From Neoroseomonas marina (GTDB taxonomy: Bacteria > Pseudomonadota > Alphaproteobacteria > Acetobacterales > Acetobacteraceae): a stretch of 64,000 bases of DNA. Positions 8,468 through 17,399 of the stretch are shown one piece after another. The notes below the pieces were generated by a model, which worked only from the letters and a program-made list of their open reading frames with translations, ran no database searches and had not been told where the DNA came from. The stretch spans positions 124,001 to 188,000 of the forward strand of contig NZ_JABBKX010000001.1 of NCBI RefSeq assembly GCF_012927745.1. The letters are read 5' to 3'. Each line of letters starts with the position of its first letter. The stretch's first letter is position 1. Made by a program: the position numbers and the translations under genes.

Positions 8468-11400
8468 CTATCGCGGCGTCGTCGGCGCCGCGTCCTGTCC
8501 CAGGCCGAACACGCCGCGCAGGAAACCGGGTGTGAGGGCGGCAAGCGGATTGACCGAGATGTTCGGGTCCGCGAGCGGCCCGCGCATGCGATAGGTCGCG
8601 GCGAACAGACCGCCGCCGCGCTCGGGGCTGAACACCCGCCCCAGGATCGGGATGCGCCCGAGCAGCGAGTTGAAGACATAGGCCGGCACGATGGTGCCCT
8701 CCATGTCGATCGTCTCGCGCAGCCGGTCGATGCGCCCCTTGGCGGTGATGCCGAGCGACACCGAGAAGGCCCGCGCGTCGTTCAGCACCAGCGATTCCCG
8801 CGTCAGCGTGAAGGGCGCGGTCAGCGACGCGAAGGCGAGACCCTGGGCCGACAGCGCGTCGAACACCCCGTAGACCGTCATGGCCTGCAGCAGCTTCGCC
8901 AGCGCAGGCGCGTCGCGCACCGCGAAGTTCTCGAGTTCCGCCGCACCCGTCAGCGGGGCCCCGGCACGCGAATGCGGATAGGTGGCATCGACCGTCAGTC
9001 GCCCGCCCTGGATGGTACGCAGCACGCCGAAGGCGCGCAGCAGCGCGCCGCCATCCTCGCTGGTCAGCAGGAAGCGCCGCCCGCCGCCCTCGGGCGTGAT
9101 GCGCATGTCGAAGTCCCCGCCGCCATCGACGCGGCCGCGCACCTCCGCGGCGTTGACCACGCCCTGGCCGTTGACGCGCGCGGAGGCGGTGACGCCCGTT
9201 AAGGCGCGGTCCTCGCGCAGCAGCATCCGGTCGAAGCGGGCCTCGACGGACACGCTCTGCCCGCCGCCCTCCTCCCCCCCGGCGGCCGGCGGCGGCGGCG
9301 GCGCGGCGAGCACCGGCGCCAGGTCCAGCACCGGCCCGCGCAGCGCCAGTTGCCAGCCGGCCGACCCCGAGCGGGGCGGAAAGATCTCCCCCGTCATGCG
9401 GTTGCGGCCGAACTGGGCCTGCTGGATCTCGATCCGGCCCGGAATGTTGTCGCGTGTCTCGCCGGCGGTGCCCCGCAGCAGCGCGTCGGGGGCGGTGACG
9501 CGGATGCCCTCGATCCGCTGCAGCGTGCCGTTCTGCAGGATCAGCATCGCCTCCCCGGCCGAGGTGACGCCGGGCGGCTTGGCCCAGGACAGCGCATCGA
9601 CGGCCAGCCGCGACTGGGTGAAGTCGGTGCGCAACCGGACCCGGGTCTGCCCGTTGCGGCGCGTCTCGCTGCGTGAATCGATGCCGACCTGGCCTTCGAC
9701 GAAGGGCCGTGGGTCGAGCCCCAGCCCGGCGATCTGCCGCGCATCGGCGCGGCCCGTCACGACCTCCCGCGCCACCACCTGGTTGGCGTTGCCGGGGCGG
9801 AAATCGGCCTCCTGCTGGATGCGCAGCGGAATGCCCGCCAGCACGCCCGTGCCGTTGATGCGCAGCCCCTCGGTATCGGCGGAGAACTCGAAGGCCCCGC
9901 GCTCGAGGTCCTTGCCCAGCAGGGCGCGCGGCACGCGAACCTCGGTGGCCCGTCCGGTCGCGCTGACCCGCAGGCGCTCGACCGGCAGGTCCGAGATCAG
10001 CGGGAAGGCGAGCTGCAGCCGCGCCTCGCGCAGCGTCCCGAAGATCGCGGGCACCGGTGGCGGGCGTGAATCGAACAGATGCAGGCGCGGATGCCGCAGC
10101 AGCGTCCAGACATCGGGCAGCGATCCGTCGAGCTGCAGCGTGATCTCGGCCGATTCGGGCTCGGTGTCGAAGGCGAAGCGGATGCGACCGTCGCGCACCC
10201 CGATGGCGCCGCCGGCCTGTCGCCCGCCGCGGACCTCCAGCTCGATCGCATCCCGGCCGAAGCGCGCCACGCCGCGCACCTGCTGTGCGGGCGGAATGGG
10301 CCGAAGCCAATGGACCTCCGCGTCCTCCGCTGTCGCGCTGCCTTCCAGGGAGGTGACGGCGATCCGGCCGGAGGCCGGATCGCCCTCCAGGCCCAGGCGC
10401 CATTCGCCGCCGCGCACGACGCCCCCGGTGATGTTGTCCGCGATCCATTCGCGGGCGCCATGCGCGATGCCTGTCGGCCAGTAGTGCCCAAGATCGGCGA
10501 AGGCCACCTGGTCGACCCGGAGGGTCGCTTCACCCCGCCAGCCGGCCTCCGTCTGCTGCGCCCGGCCGGTGCCGGTGATGGTGGGGGCCGGCGCGATCGC
10601 GCCCGGCGGGGCCGCGGTCCGCAGCACGACGCTGTCGACCTGCAGGCGCCCGTCCGCGAGGGCCGCGTCGGCCTCCAGCCCGCGCAGCGGAATCCGGCCG
10701 CGGTCGCCGAGATCGATCACGCCAGGGCCGACCCGCAGCCGCGCCTCGGCCTCCGAGGGGATCCGCAGGCCTTCGAGCCGCACGGCAAGGGTCGCCGAGG
10801 CCTGGGCATCGAGCGCGGCCAGCGCGCCCAGGGCAGGCGACGCCCGTGCCAGCGCCGCCGGACGGATCGCCGGCAGGGTCAGCGCCGCATGGCCGCGAAA
10901 GGCGGTGCCCTCGACCATGCCCGAGATGACCAACGGCACCTGCTCCCCCCCAAGGGTGAAGACACCGCTGCCCGCGAGATCGATCCCGCCGCCGTGCCGC
11001 CGGGTCATCGCCAGCCAGCCGAGTTCCGCGCTCCAGACCCGGCCGAGCTGCGCGTCGGCCACGGTGAGCCGCGCATCGAGCAGCCGCAGCGATTGCAGCG
11101 CGCCGACCGGCGAGCCTTCGGTCGGCGGCTGCATGAGCTCCGCCAGCATCGTCAGGAGCGCTCCGTCGCCCTCCGCGACGGGTGACCCGGCTTCTCCCGC
11201 GGCCTCACCGCCAAGCGTGCCGAGATCGAGCCGGAACGCGCCATCGGCCGCGCGGACCGCACGCAGTTCCAGGCCGCGCAGCTCCATTCCCCGCAGCGCC
11301 ACCTGCCCCCGCAGCAGCGAGGTGACGGACAGGGAGACCATCGCATCCGGCAGCTCCGCGCGGACCGATCCATCCGGCTCGACGAGCCGGACGCGTTGCA

Positions 11401-11662
11401 GGAACAGGCCCAGGGGCGAACGGTGGCCCTCCCGCCACCCTGCCCAGGTGACCGAGGCGCCGCCGATCTCGAGGCGCGTCGCGCCACCGGGGGCGTTCAG
11501 CACCGCCTCGGCCCGCTGCGCCAGCCAAGGGATCGGCAGGGGCCCCTGTTCGAACCGCCAGGCCAGCGCGGTCACCCCGGCCGCCGCCAGCACGACGCCT
11601 GCCAGGATGAGCCGCAGGCAGCGGCTCACATACCGCCCGGCTTGACCGGCGGCGCGCCTCAC
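8468..11662 (-). CDS. AsmA/YhdP-like inner-membrane-anchored envelope protein
   Basis: This 1064-residue protein has one N-terminal membrane segment at about residues 15-35 and a long periplasmic region rich in short beta-strands. The large central part and the AsmA-like C-terminal region (ALTGVTASARVNGQG, then VYGVFDALSAQGLAF and LGRIPILGRVFSPERGGGLFAATYRM) match the DUF3971/YhdP-like branch of the AsmA superfamily. Members are thought to form bridges that carry phospholipids to the outer membrane. The GTG start at 11662 has an AGGGAAG ribosome-binding site. Only 17 bases separate it from divergent glnE. An internal GTG at 11629 is possible. Confidence 0.8.
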   Translation of the reverse strand: MRRAAGQAGRYVSRCLRLILAGVVLAAAGVTALAWRFEQGPLPIPWLAQRAEAVLNAPGGATRLEIGGASVTWAGWREGHRSPLGLFLQRVRLVEPDGSVRAELPDAMVSLSVTSLLRGQVALRGMELRGLELRAVRAADGAFRLDLGTLGGEAAGEAGSPVAEGDGALLTMLAELMQPPTEGSPVGALQSLRLLDARLTVADAQLGRVWSAELGWLAMTRRHGGGIDLAGSGVFTLGGEQVPLVISGMVEGTAFRGHAALTLPAIRPAALARASPALGALAALDAQASATLAVRLEGLRIPSEAEARLRVGPGVIDLGDRGRIPLRGLEADAALADGRLQVDSVVLRTAAPPGAIAPAPTITGTGRAQQTEAGWRGEATLRVDQVAFADLGHYWPTGIAHGAREWIADNITGGVVRGGEWRLGLEGDPASGRIAVTSLEGSATAEDAEVHWLRPIPPAQQVRGVARFGRDAIELEVRGGRQAGGAIGVRDGRIRFAFDTEPESAEITLQLDGSLPDVWTLLRHPRLHLFDSRPPPVPAIFGTLREARLQLAFPLISDLPVERLRVSATGRATEVRVPRALLGKDLERGAFEFSADTEGLRINGTGVLAGIPLRIQQEADFRPGNANQVVAREVVTGRADARQIAGLGLDPRPFVEGQVGIDSRSETRRNGQTRVRLRTDFTQSRLAVDALSWAKPPGVTSAGEAMLILQNGTLQRIEGIRVTAPDALLRGTAGETRDNIPGRIEIQQAQFGRNRMTGEIFPPRSGSAGWQLALRGPVLDLAPVLAAPPPPPAAGGEEGGGQSVSVEARFDRMLLREDRALTGVTASARVNGQGVVNAAEVRGRVDGGGDFDMRITPEGGGRRFLLTSEDGGALLRAFGVLRTIQGGRLTVDATYPHSRAGAPLTGAAELENFAVRDAPALAKLLQAMTVYGVFDALSAQGLAFASLTAPFTLTRESLVLNDARAFSVSLGITAKGRIDRLRETIDMEGTIVPAYVFNSLLGRIPILGRVFSPERGGGLFAATYRMRGPLADPNISVNPLAALTPGFLRGVFGLGQDAAPTTPR

Positions 11663-11679
11663 CGCTTCCCTGCCCCGTC

Positions 11680-14670
11680 ATGCCGGCTTGTTTCGCGCCC
11701 GAGCGCCTGCCCCGCCCCTTCGATCCCGCCGCGGCCACCGTGGCGCGGGAAACCTTCGCCGAACGCGGCGCGGCCGAGGCCGCCTTCGCGGCGACCGCCG
11801 CGGGCGCCGCGCTGCTCGACGCGCTGGGCGGGCACAGCCCCTACCTCGCGGACCTGGCGGCGCGGGAGTCGGCCACGCTGCTGCTGATGGCCGAGCGCGG
11901 CCCGGACGAGGCCTTCGCCCGCGCCATCGATCCGCTCGGCCGCATCGATCCCGAAACGCCCCGCCCCGCGCTCGCGACGCTGCTGCGCCAGGCCAAGCGG
12001 CAGGGGGCGCTCACAGCGGCCTTCGGCGACATCACCGGGCTCTGGCCGCTCGACCGGGTGACCGGGGCGCTGTCGGACCTGGCGGAGGCGTCCATCGACG
12101 CGGCCTGCGCGCACCTGCTGCGCCATGCGGCCGAGCGGGGCGAACTCCGGCTTTCCGGCGCCAGCCGGGCGGATCCGCGCATCGTCGGGCGGAATTCCGG
12201 CCTCGTCGTGCTCGGGATGGGCAAGCTCGGCGGGCGGGAACTGAACTACTCGTCCGATGTGGACCTCATGGTGTTGTTCGAGCCGACGGCGGCAGCCTAC
12301 CACGCCGACCAGGCCCAGGCGGTCTATGTCCGGATCGCCCGCGACCTGGTTCGGCTGCTCGAGGAACGCACGGCCGAGGGCTATGTTTTCCGCACCGACC
12401 TTCGGCTGCGGCCCGACCCCGCCGCGACGCCGCTTGCCGTCTCGATCCCGGCGGCCATCACCTATTACGAAAGCATGGGGCAGAACTGGGAACGCGCCGC
12501 CATGATCAAGGCACGCCCGGTGGCCGGGGACCGGGCCGCCGGCGAATCCTTCCTGCGCGAGATCCGCCCCTTCGTCTGGCGCCGGCACCTCGACTTCGCC
12601 GCGGTCGCCGACATCCATTCCATCAAGCGCCAGATCCACGCCCACAAGGGCGCCAAGGGCGCGAATGCGACCATCGAGGTGGAAGGCCACGATGTGAAGC
12701 TCGGCCGTGGCGGCATCCGCGAGATCGAGTTCACCGCCCAGGTGCTGCAGCTGATCTGGGGCGGACGCGACCCCGGCCTGCGCGACCCGACGACGCTGGG
12801 CGCGCTGTCCTCCCTCGCCGCGGCGGGCAAGATCGACCGAAGGGCCGCGGCCGACCTCGCCGACGCCTATGTGTTCCTGCGCAACCTCGAGCACCGGCTG
12901 CAGATGGTCGCCGACCGGCAGACCCACCGCATGCCGGAAGACGCCGAGGGGGTGGCGCGCATCGCCTCCTTCCTCGGCTTCAAGGACGCCGACGCCTTCC
13001 GCGCCGCTTTCACCGGCCACATGGTGAAGGTCGAGCGCCATTACGGCCGGATGTTCGAGGCGGAGCCGACGCTGGCCTCGGAGGAGATCAAGGGCAGCCT
13101 CGTCTTCACCGGCGTCGAGGACGACCCGGCAACGATCGCGACGCTGCGGTCCATGGGCTACATGAACCCCTCGGGCGTCGCGGCGCTGATCCGCGGCTGG
13201 CACCACGGCCATACCCGCGCGACGCGCAGCGAGCGGGCGCGCGAGATCCTCACCGCGCTGATGCCCGCGCTGCTCGGGGCCTTCGCGAAGCAGCGGGACC
13301 CCGATGCGGCGCTGGCCCGGCTCGACGGGGTGCTCGGACGGCTGGCCGCCGGGGTGCAGGTGCTGAGCCTGCTGTCGCGCAATCCCGCCCTGCTCGACCG
13401 GCTCGCGGGCATCCTGGGCGCCGCGCCGCAGCTCGCCGACTTCCTGGCCAGCCACACCGCGGCGCTGGAAGGGTTGCTGGTCGGCGCCAGCGGAACGATC
13501 GGCAACGCCGCCCAGACCCTGCCCGCCCAGTTGAAGGACGCGCGCCACATCGAGGAAGCCTTCGAGGCCGCCCGCCGCCTGGTCCAGGAGGGCAAGTTCG
13601 AGATCGACGCCGCGGCCCTGGAAGGGTCGATCGACGTGGATGCGGCGGGCGAGGCGCGCTCCGCGCTGGCCGACGCCGCCATTTCCTCCCTGCTGCCGCA
13701 TGTCACCGCTGCCTTCGCGGAGCGGCACGGGAAGGTCAAGGGCGGCGCTCTCGCCGTGGTTGCGCTCGGCAAGCTCGGCGGGCGGGAGATGCTGCCGGGA
13801 TCCGATCTCGACCTGGTGCTGATCTACGATCACGCCGCCGAGGCGGAGATGAGCGAAGGCAAGGCGAAGCGCGGCCAGCCCGCCCCCCGCCCCCTGCCCG
13901 TCAGCCAGTATTTCGCGCGCCTCGCGCATCAGGTCATCGGCGCGATCAACGCGCCGGGGGCCGAGGGCCGGCTCTACGAAGTCGACATGCGGCTGCGGCC
14001 TTCTGGCTCGAAGGGGCCCGTCGCCGTCTCGCTGTCCTCCTTCCAGCGCTACCATGCGGAGGAATCCTGGACCTGGGAGCGCATGGCGCTGACCCGGGCC
14101 CGGGTGGTGGCAGGACCGCCGGGCCTCAAGCGCAAGATCGAGGCGGCGATCCGTGCCGCCCTGCTGCGCCCCGACGCGGCGGAAAAGGCGATCCCGGACG
14201 CGGTCGCGATGCGCGCGCGGATGCTGCGGGACCTGCCGCCCGACGGGCCGTGGGACGTGAAGCTCGGCCGCGGCGGGCTCGTCGAGGTGGAGTTCGTCGC
14301 CCAGGCGCTGCAGATCGCCCATGCCCGCCAGTACCCGGGCGCCCTTGCGACGACGACGCGCCTTGCCCTCGCACGCCTGGCCGAGGCCGGCGTGCTGGAG
14401 GCCGACGAGGCTGCGGGGCTGATTGCCGCCGAGCGGCTGTGGCGCACCGTGAGCGGCCTCCTGCGCCTCACGGTGGGTCGCTGGAAGGAAGAGGTGCTGC
14501 CCGACAGCGTCGCCGCGGCCTTGCTGAATGTCTGCCGCCGCCTGACGCCGAACGAAGCGCCGGTTGACCTCCCTGCACTCCAGGCACAGATGGCCCGGCG
14601 GGCGAACGAGGTCCGCGCGGTGTTCGAACGGCGCCTCGGCCGCCCCGACATCAACGAGGATCGCGCATGA
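11680..14670 (+). CDS. glnE: Bifunctional glutamine synthetase adenylyltransferase/adenylyl-removing enzyme
   Basis: This 996-residue enzyme adenylylates and deadenylylates glutamine synthetase in response to PII and glutamine, controlling nitrogen assimilation. Two nucleotidyltransferase units are visible. The first has GKLGGRE from residue 181 with SSDVDLMVLFE. The second has GKLGGREM from about 697 with GSDLDLVLIYD. In known GlnE the first removes AMP and the second adds it. DVKLGRGGIREIEF and DVKLGRGGLVEVEF follow each unit. Length is normal. The ATG at 11680 has little ribosome-binding sequence and a slightly later start is possible. The stop overlaps the bcp start by ATGA. Confidence 0.96.
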   Translation: MPACFAPERLPRPFDPAAATVARETFAERGAAEAAFAATAAGAALLDALGGHSPYLADLAARESATLLLMAERGPDEAFARAIDPLGRIDPETPRPALATLLRQAKRQGALTAAFGDITGLWPLDRVTGALSDLAEASIDAACAHLLRHAAERGELRLSGASRADPRIVGRNSGLVVLGMGKLGGRELNYSSDVDLMVLFEPTAAAYHADQAQAVYVRIARDLVRLLEERTAEGYVFRTDLRLRPDPAATPLAVSIPAAITYYESMGQNWERAAMIKARPVAGDRAAGESFLREIRPFVWRRHLDFAAVADIHSIKRQIHAHKGAKGANATIEVEGHDVKLGRGGIREIEFTAQVLQLIWGGRDPGLRDPTTLGALSSLAAAGKIDRRAAADLADAYVFLRNLEHRLQMVADRQTHRMPEDAEGVARIASFLGFKDADAFRAAFTGHMVKVERHYGRMFEAEPTLASEEIKGSLVFTGVEDDPATIATLRSMGYMNPSGVAALIRGWHHGHTRATRSERAREILTALMPALLGAFAKQRDPDAALARLDGVLGRLAAGVQVLSLLSRNPALLDRLAGILGAAPQLADFLASHTAALEGLLVGASGTIGNAAQTLPAQLKDARHIEEAFEAARRLVQEGKFEIDAAALEGSIDVDAAGEARSALADAAISSLLPHVTAAFAERHGKVKGGALAVVALGKLGGREMLPGSDLDLVLIYDHAAEAEMSEGKAKRGQPAPRPLPVSQYFARLAHQVIGAINAPGAEGRLYEVDMRLRPSGSKGPVAVSLSSFQRYHAEESWTWERMALTRARVVAGPPGLKRKIEAAIRAALLRPDAAEKAIPDAVAMRARMLRDLPPDGPWDVKLGRGGLVEVEFVAQALQIAHARQYPGALATTTRLALARLAEAGVLEADEAAGLIAAERLWRTVSGLLRLTVGRWKEEVLPDSVAAALLNVCRRLTPNEAPVDLPALQAQMARRANEVRAVFERRLGRPDINEDRA

Positions 14671-15134
14671 CCGAACTGGCCGAGGGCAAGAAGGCGCCCG
14701 CGTTCACGATGAAGGCCTCGGGCGGGCGGGAGGTGTCCTCCGCCGCGCTGAAGGGCAGGCCCTACCTGCTGTACTTCTACCCGAAGGCAAATACGCCGGG
14801 CTGCACGAAGCAGGCCTGCGGCGTGCAGGAGGCCCTGCCGCAGCTCGGGAAGCTCGGCCTCGAGGTGATCGGCGTCAGCCCGGATCCGATCCCGCCGATC
14901 GACAAGTTCGCCCAGAAGTTCGGCCTCGAGTTCCCGCTCGCCTCGGACGAGGACCACAAGGTCGCCGAGGCCTATGGCGTCTGGGTCGAGAAATCCATGT
15001 ACGGCAAGACCTACATGGGCATGGAGCGGAGCAGCTTCCTGGTCGGCGCCGACGGCAAGATCGTCAGGATCTGGCGCAAGGTGAAGCCAGAGGCCCACGC
15101 GGCACAGGTGCTGGAGGCCGCCGCGGCGCTGTGA
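14667..15134 (+). CDS. bcp: Thiol peroxidase, Bcp/PrxQ family
   Basis: This 155-residue peroxiredoxin reduces hydrogen and organic peroxides using thioredoxin. The peroxidatic Cys46 and resolving Cys51 stand in TPGCTKQAC, the five-residue spacing of the PrxQ/Bcp group. YFYPKANTPGC, SPDPIPPIDKFAQKF and FLVGADGKIVRIWRKVKP are family landmarks. It has no signal peptide and acts in the cytoplasm. The ATG overlaps the glnE stop (ATGA), so it is translationally coupled to glnE although the functions are unrelated. Confidence 0.95.
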   Translation: MTELAEGKKAPAFTMKASGGREVSSAALKGRPYLLYFYPKANTPGCTKQACGVQEALPQLGKLGLEVIGVSPDPIPPIDKFAQKFGLEFPLASDEDHKVAEAYGVWVEKSMYGKTYMGMERSSFLVGADGKIVRIWRKVKPEAHAAQVLEAAAAL

Positions 15135-15146
15135 GCGCCGCGCGGG

Positions 15147-15710
15147 TCAGCTTCCGCCGGAGATCTGGCGGAAGACCTCCTCGGCCTCCTTGAAGGTTTC
15201 CTCGGCCCGCGACTTCATCAGCGGGTCAGCGAAACGGTCGGGATGAAAACGCAGGCGGAACGCGCGCCGCGCCGCGTCGATCAGCCAGGCCGGCGCCGTA
15301 TCCGCGAGATGCACCCGGCGCAGCAGGCCGCTGCCGCGCGCCGGCAGCGCTTCCATCGACAGGGTGCGCTCGGCCGCCGTCGCCCGCATCTCGGACTCGC
15401 GCACGCGCTGTTCCAGGGCCTCGATCCGCGCCTTCAGCGCGCCGATCCGAAGGTCCCGCTGCGCGACGGCATCCTCGTCATCGTCATCGGCCGGGGCGGC
15501 GGCTGCGGTCGCGGCACCGCGGGTGAGAAGGTCCGCGATGCGCTGGGCCGCCGCGTGCGCGACCTCGACGTCGCGACGCTTCAGCTCGACCTGGATGAAT
15601 TCCAGCAGGTCGCGATCGGCGACGTTCGCCTCCGCGAGTTCCAGCAGCCGCGCCGAAGGCCAGCTCTGGATCGCCTTCCGGTTCGGAAGGGGAATCGTTC
15701 CCGTACTCAT
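15147..15710 (-). CDS. J-like domain protein 1 (C-terminal HPD)
   Basis: This 187-residue protein has an N-terminal helical region, an acidic Ala/Asp linker, a probable coiled coil at about residues 85-115 (LKARIEALEQRVRESEMRA) and a C-terminal J-like unit. The last part, APAWLIDAARRAFRLRFHPDRF then SRAEETFKEAEEVF, resembles J-domain helices II and III, with the HPD triad at residues 156-158. J domains stimulate Hsp70 ATPase. Here the J-like part is at the C-terminus and a clear helix I is missing. The true start is the ATG at 15710, because the frame further upstream (to 15953) runs into the neighbouring gene. The next leftward gene upstream is a paralogue. Confidence 0.7.
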   Translation of the reverse strand: MSTGTIPLPNRKAIQSWPSARLLELAEANVADRDLLEFIQVELKRRDVEVAHAAAQRIADLLTRGAATAAAAPADDDDEDAVAQRDLRIGALKARIEALEQRVRESEMRATAAERTLSMEALPARGSGLLRRVHLADTAPAWLIDAARRAFRLRFHPDRFADPLMKSRAEETFKEAEEVFRQISGGS

Positions 15711-15743
15711 GGGGTCTATTCTGGTCCCCGCTCTCGAAAATCG

Positions 15744-15772
15744 AACGTAACCGGGGTTACGTCTCCATTCAA
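15744..15772 (-). promoter_or_regulatory. Promoter with perfect operator palindrome before J-like protein gene 1
   Basis: On the minus strand TTGAAT (15772-15767) and TACGTT (15749-15744) are 17 bases apart. The 18-base palindrome ACGTAACCGGGGTTACGT at 15745-15762 covers most of the spacer and the -10 box. Its two-base centre is too small for an RNA loop, so a protein-binding site is more likely. The regulator is unknown. Confidence 0.5.
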
Positions 15773-15819
15773 GAAACTCGCGGTTGCGTGATCGCGGGAA
15801 ATGATCCGAGCAATTACAA

Positions 15820-16293
15820 CTACTTGGTGCGCTCGATTGCCACGAACACTTCTTCCGCGCGCTTGAAGACCTCCTCCGCCCGACTCCGCCGCGACGTGTC
15901 GGGCTGGGCATCCGGATGATAGCGCCGGCGGAAGGCCCGGCGCACTTCCGCAATCAGCCAGGCAGGTGCGTCGGGGGTCAGATAGACGCGGCGGTGCGGA
16001 CCGGACGCCGCTTCCTCGGCCGTGGCCGCCGCGAGCCGGGCACGCAGGCGGGCGATCTCCCCCGCCGCGGCGGCCAGCATCTCGCGGAGCTCGGGCACGC
16101 CGGCACTGGCTGCCGGCGCAGCTCCATCCTGCAACTGCCGGATCCGGGCGTGGACCGCCTTGGCGCGCACGCCGGGCCGACGTGCGGCCTCGGCGGCCAG
16201 CCCTGCCAGGACCCGCGCATCGGCGCGGTGCAGCACGGCCTGTTCGGCCAATTGTTCCAGCGGCCATTCCCGGAATGGCCTGTCCGACTCCAT
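15820..16293 (-). CDS. J-like domain protein 2 (C-terminal HPD), paralogue of its neighbour
   Basis: This 157-residue protein has the same plan as the adjacent gene product. There is a helical N-terminal half with a short coiled coil (EIARLRARLAAATAEEA), then APAWLIAEVRRAFRRRYHPD and SRAEEVFKRAEEVFVAIERTK. HPD is at residues 126-128, exactly 32 residues from the C-terminus including the His, as in the neighbour. The conserved APAWLI, RRAFR, HPD, SRAEE and AEEVF segments show duplication. The start is the ATG at 16293, since the upstream extension to 17550 is antisense to the Bug gene. It is probably an Hsp70 co-chaperone or a decoy of one, but no partner is visible. Confidence 0.68.
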   Translation of the reverse strand: MESDRPFREWPLEQLAEQAVLHRADARVLAGLAAEAARRPGVRAKAVHARIRQLQDGAAPAASAGVPELREMLAAAAGEIARLRARLAAATAEEAASGPHRRVYLTPDAPAWLIAEVRRAFRRRYHPDAQPDTSRRSRAEEVFKRAEEVFVAIERTK

Positions 16294-16422
16294 CGGCGGC
16301 GGACCCTCCTGGTCTGCTCCGTGGTGTGACAGGCGCGGGTTAACGCGGTGCTGACGTCCCCGGCTTCCGGCGCATGACGGGTTGCGCGACACTCGACCGA
16401 GGAAACGACCGGGAGTGAGACC

Positions 16423-17391
16423 ATGACCATCACGATGGGCCGCCGTGCGACCCTCGCCGCGGGGCTTGCGCTGGCCGCGCCCGCGGTGCGCGCCCAGGGT
16501 GCCTGGCCGAACCGCCCCGTGAAGATCATGGTGCCATTCCCGCCCGGCGGGTCGAACGACGTGGTGGCCCGCCCGCTCGCCGAACGGCTGCAGCAGCGGC
16601 TCGGCCAGCCGGTGATCATCGAGAACCGGCCCGGCGCCGGCGGGGCGATCGGCGCGACCTCGGTCGCGCAATCCCCTGCCGATGGCTACACGCTGATGGT
16701 CTCCTCCTCCTCCTTCGCGACAACCTCGGTCTCCCAGCGCGTCCCCTGGGGCGTGCTCGAGAACTTCACGCCGGTCGCCTGGCTGGGGCGTTCGCCCTTC
16801 ATCGTCATCGTCAACAACGACCTGCCGGTGCGCAGCGTGCGGGACCTGGTGAACCTCGCGAAGGAACGTCCCGGGCGGATCGACTACGGCACCTCGGGGC
16901 CGGGCGGCATCAACCACTTCGTCACCGAGTATTTCTGCCAGCGCGCCGGCGTGCGGATGAACCACGTGCCGTATCGCGGCACCGGCCCGGCCGTGACGGA
17001 CCTCGTCGCGGGACACATCCAGCTGATGATCACAACCCTGCCGAGCGCGGCCGGCGTGGTGCGGGACGGGCGCGTGCGGCTGCTCGCCTACAGCGCGCCG
17101 GGCATCCCCGACGGCTCGCCGCCCGCGCCGCTCGTGACCGAGAGCGGGCTCGACTACGACATCTCGATCTGGTGGGGGTTGTTCGCGCCGCACGGTCTGC
17201 CGGCGCCGCTGCTGGAACGGCTGAACACCGAGGCCAACGCAGCGCTGCGCGACCCCGACATGGCGCGGCTCTACCAGGGCGAGGGCGCCCGCCCCTCCCC
17301 CGCGACGCCCGCGGAATTCACCGCCATGCTGCGCGCCGACATCGCCCGCTGGCGCGAGGTCGCGCAGCTCGCGAACATCCGCATCGACTGA
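16423..17391 (+). CDS. Bug-family periplasmic solute-binding protein (tripartite tricarboxylate transporter type)
   Basis: This 322-residue secreted protein has a signal peptide ending VRA at residue 24. The mature part opens with the Bug hallmark WPNRPVKIMVPFPPGGSNDVVARPLAERL. PVIIENRPGAGGAIGA and the HVPYRGTGPAVTDLVAGHIQLM segment are conserved ligand-cleft regions. Family members bind carboxylates or similar small molecules. No TctA/TctB membrane genes are in the window. A GGGAGTGAG ribosome-binding site precedes the ATG. Eight bases separate it from the CoA-transferase gene downstream, so the bound substrate may be a carboxylate later activated to a CoA thioester. That link is inference. 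Confidence 0.9.
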   Translation: MTITMGRRATLAAGLALAAPAVRAQGAWPNRPVKIMVPFPPGGSNDVVARPLAERLQQRLGQPVIIENRPGAGGAIGATSVAQSPADGYTLMVSSSSFATTSVSQRVPWGVLENFTPVAWLGRSPFIVIVNNDLPVRSVRDLVNLAKERPGRIDYGTSGPGGINHFVTEYFCQRAGVRMNHVPYRGTGPAVTDLVAGHIQLMITTLPSAAGVVRDGRVRLLAYSAPGIPDGSPPAPLVTESGLDYDISIWWGLFAPHGLPAPLLERLNTEANAALRDPDMARLYQGEGARPSPATPAEFTAMLRADIARWREVAQLANIRID

Positions 17392-17399
17392 GGACCGCC

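Noticed and set aside
11659..14322. 887-codon open frame on the minus strand opposite glnE
   Set aside because: It is a codon-position shadow of a GC-rich gene. The composition is Arg/Gly/His-rich, without recognisable domains, and glnE on the plus strand is complete.
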